In this document: positions 15,794 to 23,419 of the stretch, one piece after another
Layout: each line of letters begins with the position of its first letter
Position numbering within the stretch: the stretch's first letter is position 1
Source of the DNA: JBDTSW01 sp039930945
GTDB lineage: Bacteria > Actinomycetota > Thermoleophilia > Solirubrobacterales > 70-9
Assembly (NCBI GenBank): GCA_039930945.1
Contig: JBDTSW010000005.1
Coordinates: forward strand, 1-40,181
Direction: 5' to 3'
DNA length: 40,181 nt
Program-made: the position numbers and the translations under genes
The notes under the pieces: generated by a model
Told to the model about the DNA's origin: nothing
The model's input: the letters and a program-made list of their open reading frames with translations, nothing else
The model's database searches: none

Positions 15794-16879
15794 ATGGTCG
15801 AGTCCTCGTACCTCGCGGTAATCAAGGTCGTCGGCGCGGGCGGCGGTGGAACCAATGCCGTTTCGCGGATGGTCGACGCCGGCCTCAAGGGCGTCGAGTT
15901 CATCGCCGTCAACACCGACGTGCAGGCACTCCAGGCCTGCGACGCCGACATCAAGCTCTCGATCGGCCACCAGCTCACCCACGGGCTGGGCGCTGGCGCC
16001 AACCCCGAGGTGGGGGCAGGCGCTGCGGCCGAGTCGCGCGACGAGGTCAAGGAGGCGCTGAAGGGCGCCGACATGGTCTTCGTCACCGCCGGCGAGGGCG
16101 GCGGCACCGGCACCGGCGCCGCGCCAGTGATCGCCGAGATCGCCAAGGAGGAGATCGGCGCGCTGACCGTCGGCGTGGTTACCAAGCCGTTTGAGTTCGA
16201 GGGCACCCGGCGGATGACCCAGGCGCTGGAGGGCATCGACAAGCTGCGCTCCAAGGTCGACACCCTGATCATCGTCCCCAACGAAAAGCTCTTGCAGGTG
16301 GTCGAGCGCCAGACCTCGGTCCAGGAGGCCTTCCGCATCGCCGACGACATCCTCCGCCAGGGCGTGCAGGGGATCACCGACCTGATCACCACGCCCGGGC
16401 AGATCAACCTCGACTTCGCCGACGTGCGCACGGTCATGGTCGACGCCGGCTCGGCGATGATGGGCATCGGCTCGGCCTCGGGCGAAAGCCGCGCGATCGA
16501 GGCCGCCAAGGCGGCGGTCTCCTCGCCGCTGATGGAGCTGTCGATCGACGGCGCGACCGGGATGTTGCTCAACGTCACCGGCTCGGAGGACCTGAACCTG
16601 TTCGAGGTAGACGAGGCCGCCGAGTTGGCGGTCGCCTCGGCCGACAAGCAGGCCAACATCATCTTCGGCACCGTGATCGACCCGACGATGGGCGACGAGG
16701 TGCGGGTGACCGTGATCGCGACCGGCTTCGAGGGCTTCGAGACCCTCGCCCGGCGTCCGATTCAGGTCCGGGAGCGCTCGCGCGAGCGCAGCATCTCCCC
16801 GCTCGGTGACTCCGAGCGCCGCGACCTGCGGGTCTCGGACGACGAGATCGAAGTCCCGGCCTTCCTCCGCGACCCCTGA
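15794..16879 (+). CDS. ftsZ: Cell division GTPase FtsZ
   Basis: FtsZ is the tubulin-like GTPase that polymerises into the division ring. The 361-residue protein has the GTPase domain with the tubulin signature GGGTGTG (102-108), the NTDVQAL nucleotide-contact region (40-46), the T7-loop region NLDFADV that completes the neighbouring subunit's active site, and the C-terminal conserved peptide DDEIEVPAFLRDP that binds membrane anchors such as SepF or FtsA. Neither ftsA nor sepF follows, so the anchor is encoded elsewhere. AGGGAG (15786-15791) is the likely Shine-Dalgarno, although only two bases from the ATG. The variable linker is short. The TGA stop is the first part of the repeat R3 hairpin. 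Confidence 0.97.
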   Translation: MVESSYLAVIKVVGAGGGGTNAVSRMVDAGLKGVEFIAVNTDVQALQACDADIKLSIGHQLTHGLGAGANPEVGAGAAAESRDEVKEALKGADMVFVTAGEGGGTGTGAAPVIAEIAKEEIGALTVGVVTKPFEFEGTRRMTQALEGIDKLRSKVDTLIIVPNEKLLQVVERQTSVQEAFRIADDILRQGVQGITDLITTPGQINLDFADVRTVMVDAGSAMMGIGSASGESRAIEAAKAAVSSPLMELSIDGATGMLLNVTGSEDLNLFEVDEAAELAVASADKQANIIFGTVIDPTMGDEVRVTVIATGFEGFETLARRPIQVRERSRERSISPLGDSERRDLRVSDDEIEVPAFLRDP

Positions 16880-16974
16880 ATAACTCCGCCGGCTCCTCCG
16901 GAATAATTCCCCCGCCTCCTCCCGCGGGAGCGAGCCGCAGGCGAGCGGGAGCAGAGCAGCCGTCGGAGTTATTC
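16878..16974. repeat. Repeat-derived hairpin after ftsZ (R3), possible terminator
   Basis: GAATAACTCCG (16878-16888) and its exact reverse complement CGGAGTTATTC (16964-16974) bound a 97-bp element whose left end overlaps the ftsZ stop codon. The ends match those of R1 (GAATAACTCCG). Inside are GGAATAATTCC (16900-16910), which looks like two element ends joined, and the palindrome CTCCCGCGGGAG (16918-16929). The segment 16933-16974 resembles 34944-34987 in der. The element fills almost the whole ftsZ-gcvT gap and may terminate ftsZ transcription, though no U tract follows. Confidence 0.65.
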
Positions 16975-16979
16975 GTCGC

Positions 16980-16985
16980 TAGCCT
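16980..16985 (+). promoter_or_regulatory. Candidate -10 element for leaderless gcvT
   Basis: TAGCCT lies 6 bases before the gcvT ATG, immediately after the R3 repeat. No glycine riboswitch elements are recognisable in the gap, which is too short and is taken up by the repeat. Confidence 0.4.
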
Positions 16986-16991
16986 CGGCGC

Positions 16992-18077
16992 ATGACGCTG
17001 CGGCGCACGCCTCTCTTTGACCGGCATGTGGCTGCCGGGGCGAAGCTGGTGCCGTTCGCGGGCTGGGAGATGCCGGTCTCCTACGCGGGGGTCCGCCAGG
17101 AGCACCTCGCCGTTCGCTCCGGGTGCGGCGTCTTCGACATCTCGCACATGGGCGAGATCGAGACCGCAGGCCCGCAGGCCCTGGAGCTGTTGCAGCGGCT
17201 GCTCTCCAACGACGTCTCCAAGCTCGAGGTCGGCGGCGCCCAGTACTCGGTGCTGTGCCGTGACGACGGCGGGATCATCGACGACCTCTTCACCTATCGC
17301 CTCGGCGAGCAGCGCTACCTGACCGTCACCAACGCCGCCAACCACGACCGCGACCTGGCCTGGTTTCGCGAGCACTCCGAGTCCTTCGACGCCGAGCCGA
17401 TCGACGCGATCGATCGCTGGGCGATGCTGGCCGTGCAGGGGCCCCGCGCCCGCGCCGCCGCGGAGGGCCTGTTCGCCGGCGGCTTGCCGGCGCGGATGCG
17501 TGCCGCGACGCTGGCGCTCGACATCGGCGGTGCCGAGGGCGCGGAGGCACTCGTCTGCGGCACTGGTTACACCGGTGAGGATGGGGTCGAGATCCTCTGT
17601 TCGCCCCAGGCCGCGCCTGCGCTCTGGGACGCGTTGGTGGCGGCCGGCTCGACCCCGGCCGGCCTCGCCGCCCGCGACACCCTCCGCCTCGAGGTCTGCT
17701 TCCCCCTCTACGGCAACGACCTCTCGACCGGGCGCGGCCCGATCGCCGCCGGGCTCGGCTGGTGCTGCAAGGAGGAGTCCGGCTTCATCGGCTCCGAGGC
17801 GGTCGCCGCGATGCGCGAGCGCGGGCCCGCCGAGAAGCTCGTCCCGTTCGTCCTCACCGGGCCGGGGATCCCCCGCCAGGGCAACCAGGTGATCGCCGGC
17901 GCCGAGCCGGCGGGGGTCGTCACCAGCGGCACCCTCTCGCCCTCGCTGGAGGTGGGCATCGGGCTGGCCTACGTGCACACCGGGCTGGCCGAGCCCGGCA
18001 CCGAGGTCGAGATCGACGTGCGCGGCCGCCGCCGGCCGGCGCGCATAAAGTCCAAGCCGCTCTACTCGAAGGGCTAG
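16992..18077 (+). CDS. gcvT: Glycine cleavage system aminomethyltransferase GcvT
   Basis: GcvT (T protein) releases ammonia from the aminomethyl-lipoyl group of GcvH and passes the one-carbon unit to tetrahydrofolate. The 361-residue protein starts RRTPLFDRHVAAGAKLVPFAGWEMPVSY, the classic folate-binding N terminus, then SGCGVFDISHMGEIE, the GGIIDDLFTYRL strand, a WAMLAVQGP segment and GYTGEDGVEI. It ends with the C-terminal barrel domain (GRRRPARIKSKPLYSK). Length is normal for the family. It is the first gene of a complete gcvT-H-PA-PB set in which only the shared lipoamide dehydrogenase is missing. A candidate leaderless promoter sits 6 bases before the ATG. Confidence 0.95.
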   Translation: MTLRRTPLFDRHVAAGAKLVPFAGWEMPVSYAGVRQEHLAVRSGCGVFDISHMGEIETAGPQALELLQRLLSNDVSKLEVGGAQYSVLCRDDGGIIDDLFTYRLGEQRYLTVTNAANHDRDLAWFREHSESFDAEPIDAIDRWAMLAVQGPRARAAAEGLFAGGLPARMRAATLALDIGGAEGAEALVCGTGYTGEDGVEILCSPQAAPALWDALVAAGSTPAGLAARDTLRLEVCFPLYGNDLSTGRGPIAAGLGWCCKEESGFIGSEAVAAMRERGPAEKLVPFVLTGPGIPRQGNQVIAGAEPAGVVTSGTLSPSLEVGIGLAYVHTGLAEPGTEVEIDVRGRRRPARIKSKPLYSKG

Positions 18078-18103
18078 CGCGAACGCGAGACGAAGGAGGC
18101 GAG

Positions 18104-18496
18104 TTGGCAGCCGAGGAGACCTACCCCGAAGGCCTCAAGTACCACCCCGAGCACGACTGGGCCCGGATCGACGGCGACGAGGCCACCTTCGGCATCACCT
18201 GGCATGCCCAGGACGCCCTCGGTGAGGTCGTCTTCTATGAGCCTCCCGAGGTCGGCGCGACGATCGCCAAGGACAGCACGTACACCGAGGTCGAGTCCGT
18301 CAAGGCTGTCTCCGAGGTCTACGCGCCGCTCTCGGGCGAGGTTCTCGAGGTCAACCAGAAGGTCGTCGACGGCCCCGAGCTGATCAACGAGGATCCCTAT
18401 GGCGACGGCTGGCTCGCGCGGGTGAAGCTCTTGGATCCCGCCGAGGCCGACGAGCTGCTCGACGTCAACGCCTACCGCGAGCTGCTCGCCGACTGA
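18104..18496 (+). CDS. gcvH: Glycine cleavage system H protein GcvH (TTG start)
   Basis: GcvH is the lipoylated shuttle carrying the aminomethyl group between the P, T and L proteins. From the TTG at 18104 it has 130 residues, the normal size. The lipoyl-attachment lysine is in VESVKAVSE (Lys67). Other family landmarks are KYHPEHDWA near the N terminus, the ITWHAQDALGEVVFYEPPEVG segment and the final GDGWLARVKL. The TTG start is supported by a strong Shine-Dalgarno sequence, AAGGAGG at 18093-18099, four bases upstream; no ATG or GTG is available at the right place. It lies 26 bases after the gcvT stop, so the two are probably co-transcribed. Confidence 0.93.
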   Translation: MAAEETYPEGLKYHPEHDWARIDGDEATFGITWHAQDALGEVVFYEPPEVGATIAKDSTYTEVESVKAVSEVYAPLSGEVLEVNQKVVDGPELINEDPYGDGWLARVKLLDPAEADELLDVNAYRELLAD

Positions 18497-18538
18497 AGCC
18501 CGGCCCGGGCCCCGGCCAGACCGCGCCGGTCCCCTCTC

Positions 18539-18544
18539 TACGAT
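18539..18544 (+). promoter_or_regulatory. Candidate -10 element for leaderless gcvPA
   Basis: TACGAT is exactly 7 bases before the GTG of gcvPA, in the 55-base gap after gcvH. Together with the lack of a Shine-Dalgarno sequence there, it suggests an internal leaderless promoter splitting the glycine cleavage set. Confidence 0.5.
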
Positions 18545-18551
18545 CAGCGAA

Positions 18552-19961
18552 GTGAGCCGCTACACCTCAGCCACGGACGCGGACCGCTCGGCGATGCTCG
18601 GCGCGATCGGCGTCGACTCGATCGACGAGCTGTTTGCGGCGATCCCGCCGGACCTGCGGCTCGAGGGGCCGATCGACCTACCCGACGGCCTCTCGGAGAC
18701 CGAGTGCTTCGATCATCTCGCCGCGCTGGCGGCGCGCAACTCGCACGCCGACGCCGAGGCCTGTTTCCTCGGTGCCGGCATGTACGACCATTACGTCCCG
18801 GCGCTCGTCGACGCGATCACCCAGCGCTCCGAGTTCCTCACCCCCTACACGCCCTACCAGGCGGAGGTCTCGCAGGGTGGCCTGCAGGTGATGTTCGAGT
18901 TCCAGACGGCGATCTCCGAGCTGACCGCGCTGCCGGTCGCCAACGCCTCGCTGTACGAGGGACCGTCGTCGGTGGCGTCCGCAGCCTATCTCGCGCTCGG
19001 CGCGACCAAGCGCTCGAAGCTCGTCGTCTCGCGCGGGCTGCACCCGCACAGCCGCGAGACCCTGCGGACATACGCCCGCGGCTTCGGCGCCGAGGTGGTC
19101 GAGGTCGGCCTCGACGATGGGGCCACCGGAGCGGCCGAGCTCGCCGGCGCGGTCGACGACGAGACCGCCGCCGTGATCGTCCAGAACCCGAACTTCCTCG
19201 GGGTGATCGAGGACCTCGCCGAGCTGGCCGCTGTGGCCGAGAGCGCCGGGGCGATGGCGGTGGCCGCGGTGGACCCGATCTCCCTCGGGGTGCTCAGGCC
19301 TCCGGGCGAGTGCGGGATCGAGATCGCCCTCGGAGAGGGCCAGCCGCTCGGCAACCGCCTCGACTTCGGCGGCCCCTCCTTCGGCTTCTTCGCGGCGACC
19401 GAGCAGCACCTGCGCCGCATGCCCGGGCGTATCGCCGGCGAGACCACCGACGTGGACGGGCGCCGCGGCTTCGTGATGGCGCTGCAGACCCGCGAGCAAC
19501 ACATCCGCCGCGAGAAGGCCACCCACAACATTTGTACCTCGCAGGCGCTGAACGCGCTCGCCGGGGTGATCTACCTGAGCTGGCTCGGCAAGCGTGGTCT
19601 GGTCGAGCTCGGCGAGCTGCTGGCAAACCGGACCGCCTACGCGGTCGAGCGCCTGACCGCGATCGAGGGCGTCGAGCTGCTGCACGAGGCGCCCGTGTTG
19701 CGCGAGTTCGCGGTGAGGGTCGACGCGCCGGTGCAGGGCGTGCTGGATCGCTGCGCCGGGGATGGCATCGCTGCCGGGTATCCGCTGGGTAGGGAGTACC
19801 CGGAGTACGAGGACGGGCTGTTGGTCGCGATCACCGAACGGCGGTCGAAGGACGACATCGACCGGCTCGCGGATTCCCTCGCCCGGGCCCTCCGGGCCGC
19901 CGATGGCGAGTTGGCTGCGCATAGCGCCAGGAAGTCGCCAAAGGCCGAGGTCTCGGCGTGA
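18552..19961 (+). CDS. gcvPA: Glycine dehydrogenase (decarboxylating) subunit 1
   Basis: This is the alpha half of the split P protein, which decarboxylates glycine on pyridoxal phosphate and loads the remaining aminomethyl group onto GcvH. The 469-residue protein begins RYTSATDADRSAMLGAIGVDSIDELF, as this subunit usually does, and contains FLGAGMYDHYVPALVD, TPYTPYQAEVSQGGLQVMFEFQTAIS, and FGGPSFGFFAATEQHLRRMPGR. The PLP lysine is on the beta subunit. It starts with GTG at 18552 with no Shine-Dalgarno, consistent with a leaderless transcript. The stop overlaps gcvPB by 4 bases (GTGA), as expected for subunits of one enzyme. The split form is typical of many Gram-positive and thermophilic bacteria. 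Confidence 0.95.
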   Translation: MSRYTSATDADRSAMLGAIGVDSIDELFAAIPPDLRLEGPIDLPDGLSETECFDHLAALAARNSHADAEACFLGAGMYDHYVPALVDAITQRSEFLTPYTPYQAEVSQGGLQVMFEFQTAISELTALPVANASLYEGPSSVASAAYLALGATKRSKLVVSRGLHPHSRETLRTYARGFGAEVVEVGLDDGATGAAELAGAVDDETAAVIVQNPNFLGVIEDLAELAAVAESAGAMAVAAVDPISLGVLRPPGECGIEIALGEGQPLGNRLDFGGPSFGFFAATEQHLRRMPGRIAGETTDVDGRRGFVMALQTREQHIRREKATHNICTSQALNALAGVIYLSWLGKRGLVELGELLANRTAYAVERLTAIEGVELLHEAPVLREFAVRVDAPVQGVLDRCAGDGIAAGYPLGREYPEYEDGLLVAITERRSKDDIDRLADSLARALRAADGELAAHSARKSPKAEVSA

Positions 19962-21502
19962 CCGCCCCCGTTGCCCCGCCCACCAACGCCGATACTCCGA
20001 GCGGGCAGCAAAGAGAGCGTGCGGCAACGGTCTACGAGAAGTCCGTCGAGGGCCGGCGGGCCGCGACGCTGCCCCTCTGTGACGTTCCCGCGCGCCCGCT
20101 CGCCGAGCTGATCCCGGAACGGCTGCTGCGCGCCCAGCCGGCCGAGCTGCCGGAGATCTCGGAGCCCGAGATCGTTCGCCACTACACCCGCCTTTCCCGG
20201 CGAAACTTCGACCTCGAGACCGGGCCCTACCCGCTCGGCTCGTGCACGATGAAGCACAACCCACGGCTGAACGAGCGAGTCGCCGCGCTACCCGGCCACG
20301 CCCGCCTGCATCCGGCCCAGGACCCGGCCCGCGCGCAGGGCGCGCTGGAGTTGATGTGGAACCTGGAGCGCTCGCTGGCGGAGATCACCGGGTTGTCGCA
20401 GATCAGCCTGCAGCCCTCGGCGGGCTCCCACGGCGAGCTCGCGGGCCTGTTGCTGACCCGCGCCTACCACACCGATCTCGGCCACCAGCGCACGAAGGTG
20501 ATCATCCCCGACACCTCGCACGGCACCAACCCGGCGAGCGTGACGATGGCCGGCTACGAGGTGGTCAAGGTGGCGACCGACGAGCGCGGCGGCGTCGACC
20601 TCGACGACCTGCGCTCGAGCGTCGACGAGCAGGTCGCCTGCCTGATGTTGACCAACCCGAACACACTCGGGGTATTCGACGAGAACATTGCCGAGATCGC
20701 CGCGCTGGTGCACGGGGTGGGGGGGATCCTCTACTACGACGGGGCCAACCTGAACGCGGTCATGGGCCGGTCGAGGCCGGGTGACATGGGCTTCGACATC
20801 TGCCACCTGAACCTGCACAAGTCGTTCTCTCAGCCGCACGGCGGCGGCGGCCCGGGCTCCGGGCCGATCGCGGTCTCCGATCAAATCGCGCCGTACCTGC
20901 CGGTGCCCCGGATCGTCCGCCGCGAGGGCTCCAACGACTCCGGTGCGAGTTTCGGCCTCGACCATGACGAGCCAAGGTCGATCGGCCGCCTGCGCGGCTT
21001 CCAGGGCAACTTCGGCGTCTTCGTCCGCTCCTACGCATACATCCGCTCGCTCGGCGGGGACGGGCTGCGCGACGCCTCCGAGACGGCCGTGCTCAACGCC
21101 AACTACCTGCTGTCGAGGCTGGGCCAGGGCCGCGCCGGCAAGTACCTGCCGCTGGCCTTCGACCGGGTCTGCATGCACGAGTTCGTCCTTTCCGGCGCGC
21201 CGGCCAAGCTCGACCTCCAGGTGAAGACGCTCGACATCGCCAAGCGGCTGCTCGACTACGGCTTCCACCCGCCGACGATCTACTTCCCGCTGCTGGTGGA
21301 CGAGGCGCTGATGGTCGAGCCGACCGAGACCGAGACCCGCGAGTCGCTGGACGAGCTCGCCGACGCGATCGACGCGATCCTCGCCGAGGCCGAGCGGGAT
21401 CCAGAGATCCTGCGCCAGGCCCCGTACACGACGCCGGTGCGGCGCCTCGACGAGGCGACGGCCAGCCGCAAGCCGGTCTTGCGCCAACCCCGCTCGGAAT
21501 AG
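19958..21502 (+). CDS. gcvPB: Glycine dehydrogenase (decarboxylating) subunit 2
   Basis: This is the beta half of the split P protein and carries the PLP-binding lysine, in the segment CHLNLHKSFSQPHGGGGPGSGP. The 514-residue protein also has YPLGSCTMKHNPRLNE, SLQPSAGSHGELAGLL, IIPDTSHGTNPASV and the YYDGANLNAVMG segment. The C-terminal region (CMHEFVLSGA, YPHP-like region FHPPTIYFPLLVDEALMVEPTETE) is complete. It is coupled to gcvPA by a 4-base overlap. The first 30 residues are a variable Pro/Ala-rich extension. The gene converges on the minus-strand LigD-like gene, with only 18 bases between their stop codons and no clear terminator. Confidence 0.95.
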   Translation: MTAPVAPPTNADTPSGQQRERAATVYEKSVEGRRAATLPLCDVPARPLAELIPERLLRAQPAELPEISEPEIVRHYTRLSRRNFDLETGPYPLGSCTMKHNPRLNERVAALPGHARLHPAQDPARAQGALELMWNLERSLAEITGLSQISLQPSAGSHGELAGLLLTRAYHTDLGHQRTKVIIPDTSHGTNPASVTMAGYEVVKVATDERGGVDLDDLRSSVDEQVACLMLTNPNTLGVFDENIAEIAALVHGVGGILYYDGANLNAVMGRSRPGDMGFDICHLNLHKSFSQPHGGGGPGSGPIAVSDQIAPYLPVPRIVRREGSNDSGASFGLDHDEPRSIGRLRGFQGNFGVFVRSYAYIRSLGGDGLRDASETAVLNANYLLSRLGQGRAGKYLPLAFDRVCMHEFVLSGAPAKLDLQVKTLDIAKRLLDYGFHPPTIYFPLLVDEALMVEPTETETRESLDELADAIDAILAEAERDPEILRQAPYTTPVRRLDEATASRKPVLRQPRSE

Positions 21503-21520
21503 CCGGCACCGCTGCCGTCG

Positions 21521-22402
21521 TCAGACCTCGGGCAGTTCCTGCTGAAGATCCAAGACGGGGGCGAACAGGTCTCCGTGCCCTTGCACCCGCTCGAGCACGT
21601 CCGCGGGCTCGAATCTGAGGGCGTCGGCGTCGCCCTCGCCGGCGGCCTGCTCGACCTCCTCCCAGCGAAGCGGCGTGGAGGCCGTCGGGCGCTCGCGCGC
21701 CCGCAGCGAGTAGACGGCGACGGTCGTCTTCGCCCGGTCGTTCTGGCTCCAGTCGACGAAGACCTTGCCCTTTCGCAGGTCCTTGCGCATCCGTGAGACG
21801 ACGTGCTCGGGGTCGTCGCGCTCGAGCGCCCGGGCGACGGCCTGGGCGAAGGGCTTGGTCTGGTCGAAGCCCACTTCCGTGTTCAGCGGTATGTAGACCT
21901 GAAGGCCCTTCGACCCGGACGTCTTCGGAAAGCAATCGAGGCCGAGGCCGGAGAACATCTCGCGCAGGCGCAGCGCCACCCGGCAGCAATCGATCGCGTC
22001 GGCGGGGGCGCCGGGATCGAGGTCGAAGGCCACCACCGTGGGGCGGTCGGGGTCGGGCACCAGCGCCAGCGAGGGGTGAAGCTCGAGCGCCGCCAGCTGT
22101 CCCAGCCAGATCAGCGTCGGCAGGTCGTCGCAGACGACGAAGTTGAGCTCGCCCTCGCGCCCGATCGCGATCGGCGCCGTGCGGACCCAGTCGGGGGTGT
22201 GGGAGGGGGCTCGCTTCTCGTAGAAGTGCTGGCCATCGACACCGTCGGGGAAGCGCACGCGGGTCAGCGCTCGCGCCCGCAGGTGGGGCAGGACGGCCCC
22301 GGAGACCCGGGTGTAGTAGTCGATCGCCTCGCCCTTGGTGAAGCCGGTGGCGGGCCACAGGGCCTTGTCGAGGTTGGTCAGCGCCAGCCGGCGCCCCTCC
22401 AC
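21521..22402 (-). CDS. Stand-alone LigD polymerase/primase domain protein
   Basis: This 293-residue protein is the polymerase (PolDom) part of the NHEJ ligase LigD, an archaeo-eukaryotic primase fold that fills in broken DNA ends, often with ribonucleotides. It has TNLDKALWPATGFTKGEAIDYY (9-30), the YEKRAPSHTPDWV segment, the catalytic acidic pair DLD (127-129), the SGSKGLQVYIPL nucleotide-binding motif (162-173, with Gln where many homologues have His) and the third acidic residue in FVDWSQN (Asp217). No ligase or phosphoesterase domain is attached, so the ligase must be a separate protein. It starts with GTG two bases after the Ku stop on the minus strand, so the two form one operon. Confidence 0.92.
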   Translation of the reverse strand: MEGRRLALTNLDKALWPATGFTKGEAIDYYTRVSGAVLPHLRARALTRVRFPDGVDGQHFYEKRAPSHTPDWVRTAPIAIGREGELNFVVCDDLPTLIWLGQLAALELHPSLALVPDPDRPTVVAFDLDPGAPADAIDCCRVALRLREMFSGLGLDCFPKTSGSKGLQVYIPLNTEVGFDQTKPFAQAVARALERDDPEHVVSRMRKDLRKGKVFVDWSQNDRAKTTVAVYSLRARERPTASTPLRWEEVEQAAGEGDADALRFEPADVLERVQGHGDLFAPVLDLQQELPEV

Positions 22403-22404
22403 CT

Positions 22405-23310
22405 CTACTTCTTGGCTTTGCCTGCGCTGCGCGATCGCGACGAGCTCTTGCTCTTCGACGAGGGCTTCTTCGCCGGCGCCCTGCGCTTCGAGCTGCTCTC
22501 GCGCTTGCCGCCGCCGCCGAGCGAGTCGCCCTTGACGGCCGCCAGGCTCTCCTCCAAGGCCGCCATCAGGTCCGGCGCCTTGGTCGGTGTCGGCTCCTCG
22601 GAGATCACCTGCACGACCTCCTCGCCCTTGGCCTTGCTCTCGACCCGCGCCAGCAGCTCCTCTCGGTACTCGTCTCTGAACGAGTCCGGGTCGAACTCCG
22701 AGGCGAGCGAGGAGACGAGCTGCTTGGCCATCTCCAGCTCCTTGCGCTTCGGCGGGTCGGCGTCGTCGGGGACGATCCCCTCGAGCTCCGAGGGCGGCAT
22801 GATCTCGTCCGCGAAGCGCATCGTCGTCAGGGTGAGGACGGCGCCCATCGGCCGCAACGCCGCCAGGTGCTCCTTGTTGCGCAGGACGAAGCGGGCGATC
22901 GCGACCTTGCGCTGGTCGGCCATCGCCTTGACCAGCAGCGCGTAGGCCCGCTCGGCGCCGGGCTCGGGGCCGAGGTAGTAGGGCTGTGCGAAGTAGATCG
23001 GGTCGATGTCGTCGAGGTCGACGAACTCCTCGACCTCGATCGCCTTCGTCTTCTTCGGGTCGAGCTCGTCGAGCTCGTCGCGGGAGAAGACCACGTACTG
23101 GTCGGGCCCGAGCTCATAGCCCTTGACGATGTCGTCGTAGGCGACCTCCTCGCCGTCGGCCTCGGCCACCCGCTTGTGGCGGACCCGCGAGTTGTCGGAG
23201 GAGCGCAGCTCGCGGAAGCTGACCTGCCGCCGCGAAACCGCGCTGTACAGCTTCACGGGCACGTTCAGCAGCCCGAAGCTGATCGATCCGCTCCAGATCG
23301 CCCTCGCCAT
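22405..23310 (-). CDS. ku: Non-homologous end joining protein Ku
   Basis: Bacterial Ku is a homodimeric ring that binds DNA double-strand ends and recruits LigD. The 301-residue protein begins MARAIWSGSISFGLLNVPVKLY, the hallmark start. The Ku core follows, with VEEFVDLDDIDPIYFAQPYYLGPEPGAERAYALL and RFVLRNKEHLAALRP. After residue 260 comes a tail rich in Lys, Ser and Arg, as in actinobacterial Ku proteins that use such tails for extra DNA contact. It is the first gene of a two-gene minus-strand operon with the LigD polymerase domain. Upstream, GAAACT (23318-23323, minus strand) lies exactly 7 bases before the ATG and may be a weak leaderless promoter. Confidence 0.96.
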   Translation of the reverse strand: MARAIWSGSISFGLLNVPVKLYSAVSRRQVSFRELRSSDNSRVRHKRVAEADGEEVAYDDIVKGYELGPDQYVVFSRDELDELDPKKTKAIEVEEFVDLDDIDPIYFAQPYYLGPEPGAERAYALLVKAMADQRKVAIARFVLRNKEHLAALRPMGAVLTLTTMRFADEIMPPSELEGIVPDDADPPKRKELEMAKQLVSSLASEFDPDSFRDEYREELLARVESKAKGEEVVQVISEEPTPTKAPDLMAALEESLAAVKGDSLGGGGKRESSSKRRAPAKKPSSKSKSSSRSRSAGKAKK

Positions 23311-23317
23311 GGACCCC

Positions 23318-23323
23318 AGTTTC
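23318..23323 (-). promoter_or_regulatory. Weak candidate -10 element for Ku
   Basis: On the minus strand GAAACT is followed by 7 bases and the Ku ATG. It keeps the critical A at position 2 and T at position 6 of a -10 element but lacks the first T. The spacing matches the leaderless pattern seen elsewhere in this window. Confidence 0.3.
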
Positions 23324-23407
23324 TCACTTCAGCGTCGGCTTCTTGCACGAGCCGCGCCGGGGGCGCGATCTTGCGGTCGCGAGCCAGGTGCCGACGCACG
23401 GGGCGGC

Positions 23408-23413
23408 GATAAT
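23408..23413 (+). promoter_or_regulatory. Candidate -10 element for the ABC transporter operon
   Basis: GATAAT lies 6 bases before the GTG start of the ABC ATPase at 23420, in the divergent gap with Ku. No Shine-Dalgarno is visible, again consistent with a leaderless transcript. Confidence 0.4.
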
Positions 23414-23419
23414 CCCCGC

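Noticed and set aside
16880..16991. Glycine riboswitch before gcvT
   Set aside because: The gap is filled by the R3 repeat and lacks any recognisable glycine aptamer core; none of the paired elements fits.
18070..18090. GGGCTAGCGCGAACGCG after gcvT as another repeat copy
   Set aside because: Only the first bases resemble hairpin A, the arms do not pair in the same way, and no hairpin B or end follows.
21803..22945. 380-codon plus-strand frame over the Ku/LigD region
   Set aside because: The minus strand encodes unmistakable Ku and LigD polymerase domains here; the plus frame is their shadow.
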